From Roseburia hominis (lineage in GTDB: Bacteria; Bacillota; Clostridia; Lachnospirales; Lachnospiraceae): a DNA stretch of 64,000 bases. The position numbers and the translations under genes were made by a program. Under the pieces are notes generated by a model. That model worked only from the letters and a program-made list of their open reading frames with translations. It was not told the origin of the DNA and made no database searches. Position 1 is the first letter of the stretch; each line of letters starts with the position of its first letter. The DNA lies in the NCBI GenBank assembly GCA_021771815.1, contig JAETOE010000018.1, positions 1-64,000 on the forward strand, written 5' to 3'. This document shows positions 27,921-35,688 of this stretch, in pieces.

Positions 27921-30900
27921 ATGTCATTTGCGCATTTACACGTCCATACGGAGTACAGTCTTCTGGACGGTTCGAATAAGATCAAAGAATATGTAAAGAG
28001 AGTGAAGGAGCTTGGCATGACGGCGGCGGCGATCACGGATCACGGCGTCATGTTTGGCGTGATTGATTTCTATAAAGAGGCGAAGGCAGCGGGCGTCAAT
28101 CCGGTGCTTGGCTGTGAGGTCTACGTCGCGCCGAATTCCAGATTTGACAGAGAGACGACGCACGGCGAAGACCGTTACTATCATCTGGTGCTGCTGGCGG
28201 AGAACAATCAGGGTTATCAGAATCTGATGAAGATTGTGTCCAAGGGTTTTGTGGAGGGCTATTACTATAAACCGCGTGTGGACATGGAGGTGTTAGAGAC
28301 TTACCATGAGGGCATCATCGCGTTAAGCGCATGTCTGGCGGGCGAGGTGCAGCGTTATCTGGTGCGCGGGATGTATGAGGAGGCGAAGGAGGTCGCGCTC
28401 CGCTATGAGGCGTGCTTTGGTAGCGGGAATTATTATCTTGAACTGCAGGATCACGGCATCCCGGATCAGAAGACGGTAAATGCGGGGCTGATGCGTCTTA
28501 GCCAGGAGACGGGCATCGGATTAGTGGCTACAAATGACGTGCATTACACCTATGCGGAGGACTGGGAGGCGCACGATATTCTGCTCTGCATTCAGACCGG
28601 AAAGAAGCTTTCGGATGAGAATCGTATGCGCTATGAGGGCGGGCAGTACTATGTCAAGTCGGAAGAGGAAATGAAGCAGTTGTTCCCGTATGCGCTGCAG
28701 GCGCTTTCTAATACGCAGAAGATCGCGGACCGATGCCATGTGGAAATTGAGTTCGGCGTGACGAAGCTGCCGCATTTTGATGTGCCCGACGGGTACGATT
28801 CGTGGACATATCTCAATAAGCTCTGCCATGAGGGATTGCTCTGCCGTTATCCCGATACGCATGAGAAGCTTTTGCCGCAGCTTGATTACGAATTGTCCGT
28901 CATTCAGAAGATGGGCTACGTCGATTATTTTCTGATCGTATGGGATTTTATCAATTATGCCAGAATGCATGGAATTCCGGTAGGACCGGGAAGAGGAAGC
29001 GCGGCGGGAAGCCTTGTCTCCTATACGACGGGTATTACCAATATTGATCCGGTAAAATATAACCTGCTGTTTGAGCGCTTTTTGAACCCGGAGCGTGTGA
29101 CGATGCCGGATATTGATATTGATTTCTGTTATGAGCGTCGCGGCGAAGTCATCGACTATGTTGTGGAGAAGTACGGTAAGGATTGTGTGACGCAGATCGT
29201 AACCTTCGGTACGCTTGCGGCGCGCGGTGTGATCCGCGACGTAGGGCGCGTCATGGACCTTCCCTACAATTTCTGCGATAATATCGCCAAGAATATACCG
29301 AATGAGTTAAATATCACGATCGAGAAAGCGCTCGTGATGAACCCGGAACTGCGCGCTATGTACGAGACAGACGAGACGGTGCACACACTGATCGATATGG
29401 CAAAGCGCCTTGAGGGGCTTCCGCGCCATACTTCGATGCACGCGGCGGGCGTCGTGATCTCACAGAAGGCGATGGACGAGTATGTGCCGCTGTCCCGTGC
29501 GTCGGACGGCACGATCACGACACAGTTCGTCATGACGACGATCGAGGAACTCGGACTTCTCAAAATGGATTTCCTTGGGCTGCGCACGCTCACGGTCATC
29601 AAGGATGCCGCCGATCTGGTGTATAAGAATCACGGTGTGAAGATCGACGTCGATCACATTGACTATAACGATAACAGCGACCCGGATGCGGTTCTGATCG
29701 ATTACGATGACAAGAAGGTGCTTGATTCCATCGGAACCGGAAAATGCGACGGTGTGTTCCAGCTTGAAAGTGCGGGTATGAAGAACTTCATGAAGGAGTT
29801 AAAACCGCAGAGCTTAGAGGATGTCATTGCCGGAATTTCCCTGTATCGTCCGGGACCTATGGACTTTATCCCGAAATATATCAAAGGAAAGAATGAATCT
29901 GATAGTATTACATATGTCTGCAAGGAGTTGATACCGATCTTAGAGCCGACTTACGGCTGTATCGTCTATCAGGAGCAGGTCATGCAGATCGTACAGAATC
30001 TTGCCGGCTATTCGATGGGACAGGCGGACAATATCCGGCGCGCGATGAGCAAGAAGAAGCAGTATGTCATCGACGCGGAGCGTCAGAATTTTGTCTACGG
30101 AAATGAGGAGCAGGGCATCAGGGGCTGTATTGCGAACGGCGTCAGCGAGCAGGCGGCGAACCAGATCTACGATTCCATGGTCGATTTCGCGAAGTACGCG
30201 TTCAATAAATCCCACGCGGCGGCGTATGCGGTGGTCGCTTACCAGACCGCATATTTCAAATATTATTATCCGGTCGAGTTTATGGCGGCGCTTATGACGT
30301 CTGTCATTGATAACCCGAGAAAGGTGGCGGAGTATATCTATAGCTGCCGTCAGATGGGGATTTCGGTGCTCCCGCCGGATATCAACGAGGGCGACGGGCG
30401 TTTTACGGCGACGAAGGAGGGCATCCGCTATGGTCTGTATGCGATCAAGAGCGTCGGGCGTCCGGTCGTGGATTCGATTGTCGAGGAGCGGGATGCGAAC
30501 GGTCCGTATAAGACCCTGCAGAATTTTATCGAGCGCGTGGCGAGCCGCGAGGTCAACAAGCGCACCGTAGAGAATCTCATCAAGGCGGGCGCGTGCGACG
30601 GGCTCGACGGCAACAGACAGCAGATGATGATGATTTACAGTATGCTCATCGATAACCAGAATCAGGAGAAAAAGAAGATGATGGCGGGGCAGATGAGCCT
30701 GTTTGATCTGGTGTCGGAGGAAGAGCGGCAGGCGTACGAGATCAGGTATCCGGATGTGGAGGAGTACAGCAAGGAGATATGCCTCGGCTTTGAAAAAGAG
30801 GTGCTCGGCATTTATATCAGCGGTCATCCGCTCGAGGAGTATGAGGAGAAATGGCGCAGAAACATTTCCGCAGCCACGACCGATTTCCTGCGGGACGAGG

Positions 30901-31652
30901 AGAGCGGTGAGGTCAAAGTCAAGGATAATCAGAGCGTCATTATCGGCGGAATGATTACGGGGAAGACGATTAAATACACCAAGAAAAATGAGACGATGGC
31001 GTTCCTGTCGGTCGAGGATCTCTTCGGAACGGTGGAGGTGGTCGTATTCCCGAGGGATTACGCGCGTTCATCCGCACTGCTGAATATGGACGAGAAGATA
31101 TTTGTCCGCGGACATGCGAACGTGGAGGAGGATAAGGACGGAAAGTTGGTCTGCGAACAGATCTACTCCTTCGACGAGGCGAACCCCGATCTGCCGAAAG
31201 CCGCGCCGCAGCGCGCAAATTGGCAGTCGCGCGGAGGAAACGGGCGAAATGCGGGAGGAAGCGGACCAAACAACGGGGGAAGCGGAAACGGCTGGAATGC
31301 CAAAGCGGCGGGAAACGGGCGGAATAACGGAGGAAGCGGTTCGGCGCAGGGCGCTGGCTGGAATCCGGATTGGAGAAAAGAGGGCGCGCCTGCGGGACCG
31401 ACAAAAGAACTGTGGCTTCAGTTTTCTACAAAGGAAGCGTATATGGAAAAGGAAGAGGAACTACTGTCCATGCTTCGTGATTCCGACGGAAACGACGCGG
31501 TTATTATCTATATTTCCTCTGTAAAAGCGGTAAAAAAGCTGCCTCCGAACCAGAGTATCCGCATTGATGAGGGGATTGTGAACAATTTAACTAACTTTTT
31601 GGGCAAAAATAATGTAAAAGTTGTAGAAAAGAGCATTGAAAAGAAAGCATAA
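27921..31652 (+). CDS. dnaE: DNA polymerase III subunit alpha (DnaE)
   Basis: A 1243-residue replicative polymerase catalytic subunit. The PHP domain starts at once (HLHVHTEYSLLDG). The palm follows with GPGRGSAAGSLVSY near 360 and the catalytic aspartates in PDIDIDF near 397. Fingers and the helix-hairpin-helix region come next, then an OB fold at about 1005-1085 (IIGGMITGKTIKYTKKNETM). Residues about 1100-1150 are a Gly/Asn/Ala-rich low-complexity insert, encoded partly by a repeated 29-bp segment. A short C-terminal domain ends the protein. The start at 27921 is set by GGAGG and the PHP N-terminus. In Clostridia a PolC normally shares replication; it is not in this window. Confidence 0.96.
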   Translation: MSFAHLHVHTEYSLLDGSNKIKEYVKRVKELGMTAAAITDHGVMFGVIDFYKEAKAAGVNPVLGCEVYVAPNSRFDRETTHGEDRYYHLVLLAENNQGYQNLMKIVSKGFVEGYYYKPRVDMEVLETYHEGIIALSACLAGEVQRYLVRGMYEEAKEVALRYEACFGSGNYYLELQDHGIPDQKTVNAGLMRLSQETGIGLVATNDVHYTYAEDWEAHDILLCIQTGKKLSDENRMRYEGGQYYVKSEEEMKQLFPYALQALSNTQKIADRCHVEIEFGVTKLPHFDVPDGYDSWTYLNKLCHEGLLCRYPDTHEKLLPQLDYELSVIQKMGYVDYFLIVWDFINYARMHGIPVGPGRGSAAGSLVSYTTGITNIDPVKYNLLFERFLNPERVTMPDIDIDFCYERRGEVIDYVVEKYGKDCVTQIVTFGTLAARGVIRDVGRVMDLPYNFCDNIAKNIPNELNITIEKALVMNPELRAMYETDETVHTLIDMAKRLEGLPRHTSMHAAGVVISQKAMDEYVPLSRASDGTITTQFVMTTIEELGLLKMDFLGLRTLTVIKDAADLVYKNHGVKIDVDHIDYNDNSDPDAVLIDYDDKKVLDSIGTGKCDGVFQLESAGMKNFMKELKPQSLEDVIAGISLYRPGPMDFIPKYIKGKNESDSITYVCKELIPILEPTYGCIVYQEQVMQIVQNLAGYSMGQADNIRRAMSKKKQYVIDAERQNFVYGNEEQGIRGCIANGVSEQAANQIYDSMVDFAKYAFNKSHAAAYAVVAYQTAYFKYYYPVEFMAALMTSVIDNPRKVAEYIYSCRQMGISVLPPDINEGDGRFTATKEGIRYGLYAIKSVGRPVVDSIVEERDANGPYKTLQNFIERVASREVNKRTVENLIKAGACDGLDGNRQQMMMIYSMLIDNQNQEKKKMMAGQMSLFDLVSEEERQAYEIRYPDVEEYSKEICLGFEKEVLGIYISGHPLEEYEEKWRRNISAATTDFLRDEESGEVKVKDNQSVIIGGMITGKTIKYTKKNETMAFLSVEDLFGTVEVVVFPRDYARSSALLNMDEKIFVRGHANVEEDKDGKLVCEQIYSFDEANPDLPKAAPQRANWQSRGGNGRNAGGSGPNNGGSGNGWNAKAAGNGRNNGGSGSAQGAGWNPDWRKEGAPAGPTKELWLQFSTKEAYMEKEEELLSMLRDSDGNDAVIIYISSVKAVKKLPPNQSIRIDEGIVNNLTNFLGKNNVKVVEKSIEKKA
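31236..31339 (+). repeat. Low-complexity repeat inside dnaE
   Basis: Near-identical 29-base segments at 31236-31264 and 31311-31339 (75 bases apart) encode GNGRNAGGSG and GNGRNNGGSG, within a longer Gly/Asn/Ser-rich stretch. The reading frame is kept. Confidence 0.75.
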
Positions 31653-31708
31653 AGAGATTAAAATAGTATGGATTGAATGGGTATATTATTTTAGGAGGGA
31701 ACTTATAA

Positions 31709-32683
31709 ATGGCAAAAGAGATTAACACGATTGGTGTACTCACCAGCGGCGGCGATGCTCCGGGAATGAATGCCGCGATCCGTGCAGTGGTTAGGGAAGC
31801 CATTGTCAAGGGCAAAAAGGTAATGGGAATCAAGAGAGGATATGCGGGTCTTCTTCAGGAAGAGATTGTTCCGATGGAGGCGAAGGATGTATCGGATATC
31901 ATCCAGCGCGGCGGTACGATTTTACAGACTGCGCGCTGCATGGAGTTTACGACGCCGGAAGGACAGAAGAAGGGTGCGGAGATCTGTAAGAAGCATGGCA
32001 TCGACGGCATTATCGTTATTGGCGGCGACGGTTCTTTCAGAGGCGCGCAGAAGTTAGCGGCACTCGGCGTCAACACAGTCGGTCTGCCGGGAACGATCGA
32101 CCTTGATATCGCCTGTACCGAGTACACGATCGGGTTTGATACAGCGGTAAATACCGCGATGGAAGCGATTGATAAGGTACGTGACACCTCGACTTCCCAT
32201 GAGCGCTGCAGCATCATCGAAGTAATGGGACGCGGCGCCGGATATATTGCACTGTGGTGCGGTATTGCAAACGGTGCGGAAGATATCCTTCTTCCCGAGA
32301 AGTATGATTATGACGAGCAGAAGATCGTCAACCATATCATTGAGAACCGTAAGCGCGGCAAGCAGCATCATATCATCGTAAACGCGGAGGGCATCGGTCA
32401 TTCGGCAAGCATGGCGAAGCGTATCGAGGCGGCGACAGGCGTTGAGACACGCGCGACGATCTTAGGTCACATGCAGCGAGGCGGAAGCCCGACCTGTAAG
32501 GATCGTGTCTATGCATCTACCATGGGTGCGATGGCAGTCGATTTGCTCTGCGAAGGCAAGAGCAACCGTGTGGTCGCATACAGCCACGGCGATTACGTGG
32601 ATTACGATATTGACGAAGCGCTTGCAATGCAGAAGCATGTGCCGGATTATCAGTATCAGATCAGTAAGAATCTCTCTTTGTAA
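31709..32683 (+). CDS. pfkA: 6-phosphofructokinase
   Basis: A 324-residue ATP-dependent phosphofructokinase, which makes fructose 1,6-bisphosphate in glycolysis. The ATP site is TSGGDAPGMNAAIR, then GGDGSFRGA. The catalytic loop is PGTIDLDIACTEYTIGFDTA; the catalytic Asp of TID is kept, although the common TIDND reads TIDLD. MGRGAGYIAL and the fructose-6-phosphate segment GHMQRGGSPTCKDR follow. Length is normal. It lies 56 bases after dnaE with its own ribosome site (AGGAGGGA) and is followed by a hairpin terminator. Confidence 0.96.
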   Translation: MAKEINTIGVLTSGGDAPGMNAAIRAVVREAIVKGKKVMGIKRGYAGLLQEEIVPMEAKDVSDIIQRGGTILQTARCMEFTTPEGQKKGAEICKKHGIDGIIVIGGDGSFRGAQKLAALGVNTVGLPGTIDLDIACTEYTIGFDTAVNTAMEAIDKVRDTSTSHERCSIIEVMGRGAGYIALWCGIANGAEDILLPEKYDYDEQKIVNHIIENRKRGKQHHIIVNAEGIGHSASMAKRIEAATGVETRATILGHMQRGGSPTCKDRVYASTMGAMAVDLLCEGKSNRVVAYSHGDYVDYDIDEALAMQKHVPDYQYQISKNLSL

Positions 32684-32704
32684 AGATTACATAAATAAAA
32701 ATAT

Positions 32705-32737
32705 AACTCCACGGACGTACAGATTCGTGGAGTTTAT
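32705..32737 (+). terminator. Rho-independent terminator after pfkA
   Basis: AACTCCACG (32705-32713) pairs with CGTGGAGTT (32726-32734), followed by a short T-rich stretch. Confidence 0.75.
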
Positions 32738-32797
32738 TAAATTCTAAGCATACGGCTGCAAGGGGCGGCTTTGATTTGCGGGAATGAAGGAGCAGTT

Positions 32798-33595
32798 ATG
32801 ATAACAAGCAGCAGCAACCAGCAGATGAAAAATATTACCGCGCTTTCGAAGAAGTCGAAGGAGCGCAGGACGCAGGGACTGTTCGTGGTGGAGGGCAGAA
32901 AAATGTTTGCGGAGGCACCGCGGGAATGGCTGCGCGGCGTTTATGTTTCGGAGAGCTTTTTAAAGGAGCCGGAGGCAGAAAAATTGCTGGCAGGCAGCGC
33001 ATATGAAGTGGTGTCCGACGCGGTGTTTCGGAGTGTTTCGGATACACAGACGCCGCAGGGAATTTTAAGCCTCGTGCAGATGCCGCAGTATGGGCTTTCT
33101 TCGCTCCTGCAGGGGGAGCGCACGCATCTTCTGATCGTTGAGAGCGTGCAGGATCCCGGAAATCTCGGAACCATGCTGCGGACGGGAGAGGGCGCGGGGA
33201 TCACCGGAATAATTATGAATAAGACGACTGTAGACCTGTTTAACCCGAAAACGATCCGTTCTACGATGGGAAGCATTTACCGTGTGCCTTATTATGTGAC
33301 GGACGATCTTACGGGAACGATACAGGAATTAAAGCGGCGGCGGATTTGCGTATATGCGGCGCATCTGCGTGGGACAATGGAGTATGACGAGCCGTCTTAC
33401 ACGGGCGGGTGCGCCTTTTTGATCGGCAACGAGGGAAACGGTCTTACCGATGAGACGGCAGAACTGGCGGACGAATATATCCGCATTCCGATGGAGGGCG
33501 AGGTAGAATCCCTAAATGCAGCCGTATCGGCGGCGCTTTTGATGTATGAGGCGAATCGGCAGAGGAGAAGGAGCGGACATGAGAATCTGGTTTAA
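32798..33595 (+). CDS. TrmH/SpoU-family RNA 2'-O-ribose methyltransferase
   Basis: A 265-residue SPOUT methylase, probably acting on 23S rRNA (RlmB-like). The N-terminal substrate-binding domain (about 1-95) begins SSSNQQMKNITALSKKSKER and includes LFVVEGRKMF. The knotted SAM domain carries the three usual motifs: VQDPGNLGTMLRT, LIGNEGNGL and IPMEGEVESLNAAVSAALLMYE. The start at 32798 has AAGGAG 6 bases upstream. It overlaps the next small gene by 17 bases. The target nucleotide is not known. Confidence 0.93.
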   Translation: MITSSSNQQMKNITALSKKSKERRTQGLFVVEGRKMFAEAPREWLRGVYVSESFLKEPEAEKLLAGSAYEVVSDAVFRSVSDTQTPQGILSLVQMPQYGLSSLLQGERTHLLIVESVQDPGNLGTMLRTGEGAGITGIIMNKTTVDLFNPKTIRSTMGSIYRVPYYVTDDLTGTIQELKRRRICVYAAHLRGTMEYDEPSYTGGCAFLIGNEGNGLTDETAELADEYIRIPMEGEVESLNAAVSAALLMYEANRQRRRSGHENLV

Positions 33596-33842
33596 GATGA
33601 TGCAGGACAACCATCTGTTAAAGGATATGACAGTCACGGATGAATCGGAGGAGACGCGCACGCATAAGATTTTTCATGCCCTGGACGAGGTGTGCTATGC
33701 GTTCGATCTCGGCAAGCCGATCTGGCTGGAATCAAATGTAAATGAGTTCAAACGCCACGCGAAGACGCGTTTTACGCAGGATTCCTTTATTGAACAGATC
33801 GCGTTTGATTTCCTGGAATTACAGGTGATCGAGGAGGACTAG
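33579..33842 (+). CDS. Conserved small hypothetical protein (87 aa)
   Basis: An 87-residue acidic protein starting MRIWFKMMQDNHLLKDMTV inside the end of the methylase gene, with GGAGAAGGAGCGG before the ATG. It has no membrane segment or known catalytic motif; it is rich in aromatic and charged residues (DEVCYAFDLGKPIWLESNVNEF). It ends 3 bases before the start of the EIIC gene, so it is translated within the same transcript. Real coding is supported by the tight spacing on both sides. Function is unknown. Confidence 0.75.
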   Translation: MRIWFKMMQDNHLLKDMTVTDESEETRTHKIFHALDEVCYAFDLGKPIWLESNVNEFKRHAKTRFTQDSFIEQIAFDFLELQVIEED

Positions 33843-33845
33843 CGG

Positions 33846-34907
33846 ATGGAAAAATGTAAGGAATTTCTGAGACGGAAAAATATTATTATCTCGGCAAAGC
33901 GTTACCTGATCGATGCAATGGGAGCGATGGCGCAGGGATTGTTTGCGTCGCTTCTGATCGGAACCATCATCGGGACGCTCGGCACGCAGCTTGGAATCGA
34001 ACTGCTCGTAACGATCGGCGGTTATGCGAAAGCGGCGGTAGGTCCCGCGATGGCGGTTGCGATCGGCTATGCGCTGCAGGCGCCGCCTCTGGTACTTTTT
34101 TCGCTGGCAGCGTGCGGAGCGGCGGCAAATGAGCTTGGAGGGGCGGGAGGACCGCTTGCGGTGCTCATCGTCACGATCTTTGCGGCAGAGCTTGGCAAGG
34201 CGGTATCGAAGGAGACGAAGATCGATATTCTCGTGACGCCATTTGTCACGGTCTGCGTGGGCGCGGCGCTTTCCATGTGGTGGGCGCCGGCAATCGGGAC
34301 GGCGGCGAGCACACTCGGCGGGGCGATTATGTGGGCGACGGAACTGCAGCCGCTATTCATGGGAATCCTTGTGTCGGTGCTTGTGGGAATCGCATTGACG
34401 CTTCCGATCAGCAGCGCGGCGATCTGTGCGGCGCTGGGGCTTGTGGGGCTTGCCGGAGGGGCGGCGCTCGCGGGCTGTTCGGCGCAGATGGTCGGATTTG
34501 CGGTACTCAGTTTCCGGGAGAACGGCTGGGGAGGTCTGGTCGCGCAGGGTGTCGGCACATCGATGCTGCAGATGGGCAACATTGTAAAGAATCCGCGCAT
34601 CTGGCTTCCGGTGATTCTTACTTCGGCGGTTACGGGTCCGCTTGCGACCTGCGTGTTTGGTCTGGAAATGAACGGCGCGGCGATCTCCTCGGGAATGGGA
34701 ACCTGCGGTTTCGTCGGTCAGATCGGCGTTTACACCGGATGGCTTTCCGAGATCGCGGCGGGGAGCCGCGCCGGAATCGGGGCGATGGACTGGATCGGGC
34801 TTATTCTGATAAGCTTTGTGCTTCCGGCGGCACTCACTCTGCTGTTCGGTGCATTTTTCCGGAGAATCGGCTGGATCCGGGAAAATGATTTAAAGCTTGA
34901 ACTCTAG
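33846..34907 (+). CDS. PTS EIIC-like membrane transporter (PTS_EIIC_2 family)
   Basis: A 353-residue integral membrane protein with about nine or ten helices, very rich in Ala and Gly (LVGLAGGAALAGCSAQMVGF, GPLATCVFGLEMNGAAISSGMGTCGFVG). It matches the EIIC_2 group of phosphotransferase-system permeases, which often stand alone. No EIIA or EIIB is encoded near it, so whether it takes part in phosphotransfer is open. Its ribosome site (GAGGAGG) lies within the end of the 87-residue gene before it. Confidence 0.8.
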   Translation: MEKCKEFLRRKNIIISAKRYLIDAMGAMAQGLFASLLIGTIIGTLGTQLGIELLVTIGGYAKAAVGPAMAVAIGYALQAPPLVLFSLAACGAAANELGGAGGPLAVLIVTIFAAELGKAVSKETKIDILVTPFVTVCVGAALSMWWAPAIGTAASTLGGAIMWATELQPLFMGILVSVLVGIALTLPISSAAICAALGLVGLAGGAALAGCSAQMVGFAVLSFRENGWGGLVAQGVGTSMLQMGNIVKNPRIWLPVILTSAVTGPLATCVFGLEMNGAAISSGMGTCGFVGQIGVYTGWLSEIAAGSRAGIGAMDWIGLILISFVLPAALTLLFGAFFRRIGWIRENDLKLEL

Positions 34908-34963
34908 GTACTTTCAAAAAAAAGTATAAACTTTGGAAATAATTCCCCATGAAACGGAAAGTA

Positions 34964-34972
34964 TGATATAAT
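34964..34972 (+). promoter_or_regulatory. Extended -10 promoter of the alarmone synthetase gene
   Basis: TGATATAAT at 34964-34972 matches the TGn-TATAAT extended -10 form. No good -35 box is seen. The leader to the GTP pyrophosphokinase gene is about 35-40 bases. Confidence 0.6.
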
Positions 34973-35013
34973 AAGAGATAAGGGGATATCATTTCGTTGT
35001 CTGGAGGGGGAAT

Positions 35014-35688
35014 ATGGACAGAGCGGTTGCTTTAGGGGATGTCACATTAAGCGAGGGTGTGGATAGTTGGAATACAATTATCTTTTTATATAACTCGGCA
35101 TTGAAGGAAGTCGGGACAAAGGTCGAGATTTTGAACGATGAGTTTCAGCAGGTGCACCAGTATAACCCGATTGAGTACATTAAGTCTCGGATCAAGGCGC
35201 CGGAGAGTATCGTAAAGAAGCTCAGACGCTATGGCTATGAATCGTCGATTGACAATATGGTGAACTATGTGAACGACATTGCGGGAATCCGCATTGTCTG
35301 TTCTTTTACATCCGACATTTATCGTCTGGCGGAGATGATCGGCAGGCAGAACGATCTGACGGTGATTTCCGTGAAAGATTATATCAAGCATCCGAAAGAG
35401 AGCGGCTATAAGAGTTATCATATGCTCGTGACAGTGCCGATTTTCTTATCGGACCGCATTATTGACACGAAGGTCGAGATACAGATCCGGACGATGGCGA
35501 TGGACTTCTGGGCGAGTCTGGAGCATAAGATTTATTACAAGTTCGAGGGTAATGCGCCGGATTATATCAGCAGGGATTTAAGAGAATGTTCCGGAATCGT
35601 GTCGATGCTGGATGCCAAGATGCTTCAGCTCAATGAGGCGATACTGAAGGCAAAGGCAGCACAGGAGGAAGACACAGGTGCAGTATAA
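35014..35688 (+). CDS. Small alarmone synthetase (GTP pyrophosphokinase, RelQ/YjbM type)
   Basis: A 224-residue single-domain RelA/SpoT synthetase. It has no hydrolase, TGS or ACT domains, which makes it a small alarmone synthetase that makes (p)ppGpp. Visible blocks are YNPIEYIKSRIKAPESIVKKLRRYG, DIAGIRIVCSF, HPKESGYKSYHM and EIQIRTMAMDFWASLEHKIYYK. The C-terminus is helical as in tetrameric RelQ. The start follows GGAGGGGG. Its last 11 bases overlap the GTG start of an EAL-domain gene. Confidence 0.93.
   Translation: MDRAVALGDVTLSEGVDSWNTIIFLYNSALKEVGTKVEILNDEFQQVHQYNPIEYIKSRIKAPESIVKKLRRYGYESSIDNMVNYVNDIAGIRIVCSFTSDIYRLAEMIGRQNDLTVISVKDYIKHPKESGYKSYHMLVTVPIFLSDRIIDTKVEIQIRTMAMDFWASLEHKIYYKFEGNAPDYISRDLRECSGIVSMLDAKMLQLNEAILKAKAAQEEDTGAV

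Noticed and set aside
31709-32683. TIDLD instead of TIDND in phosphofructokinase as a possible loss of function
   Set aside because: The catalytic Asp is kept and, from general knowledge of clostridial PfkA proteins, this variant is not rare; not treated as a defect.
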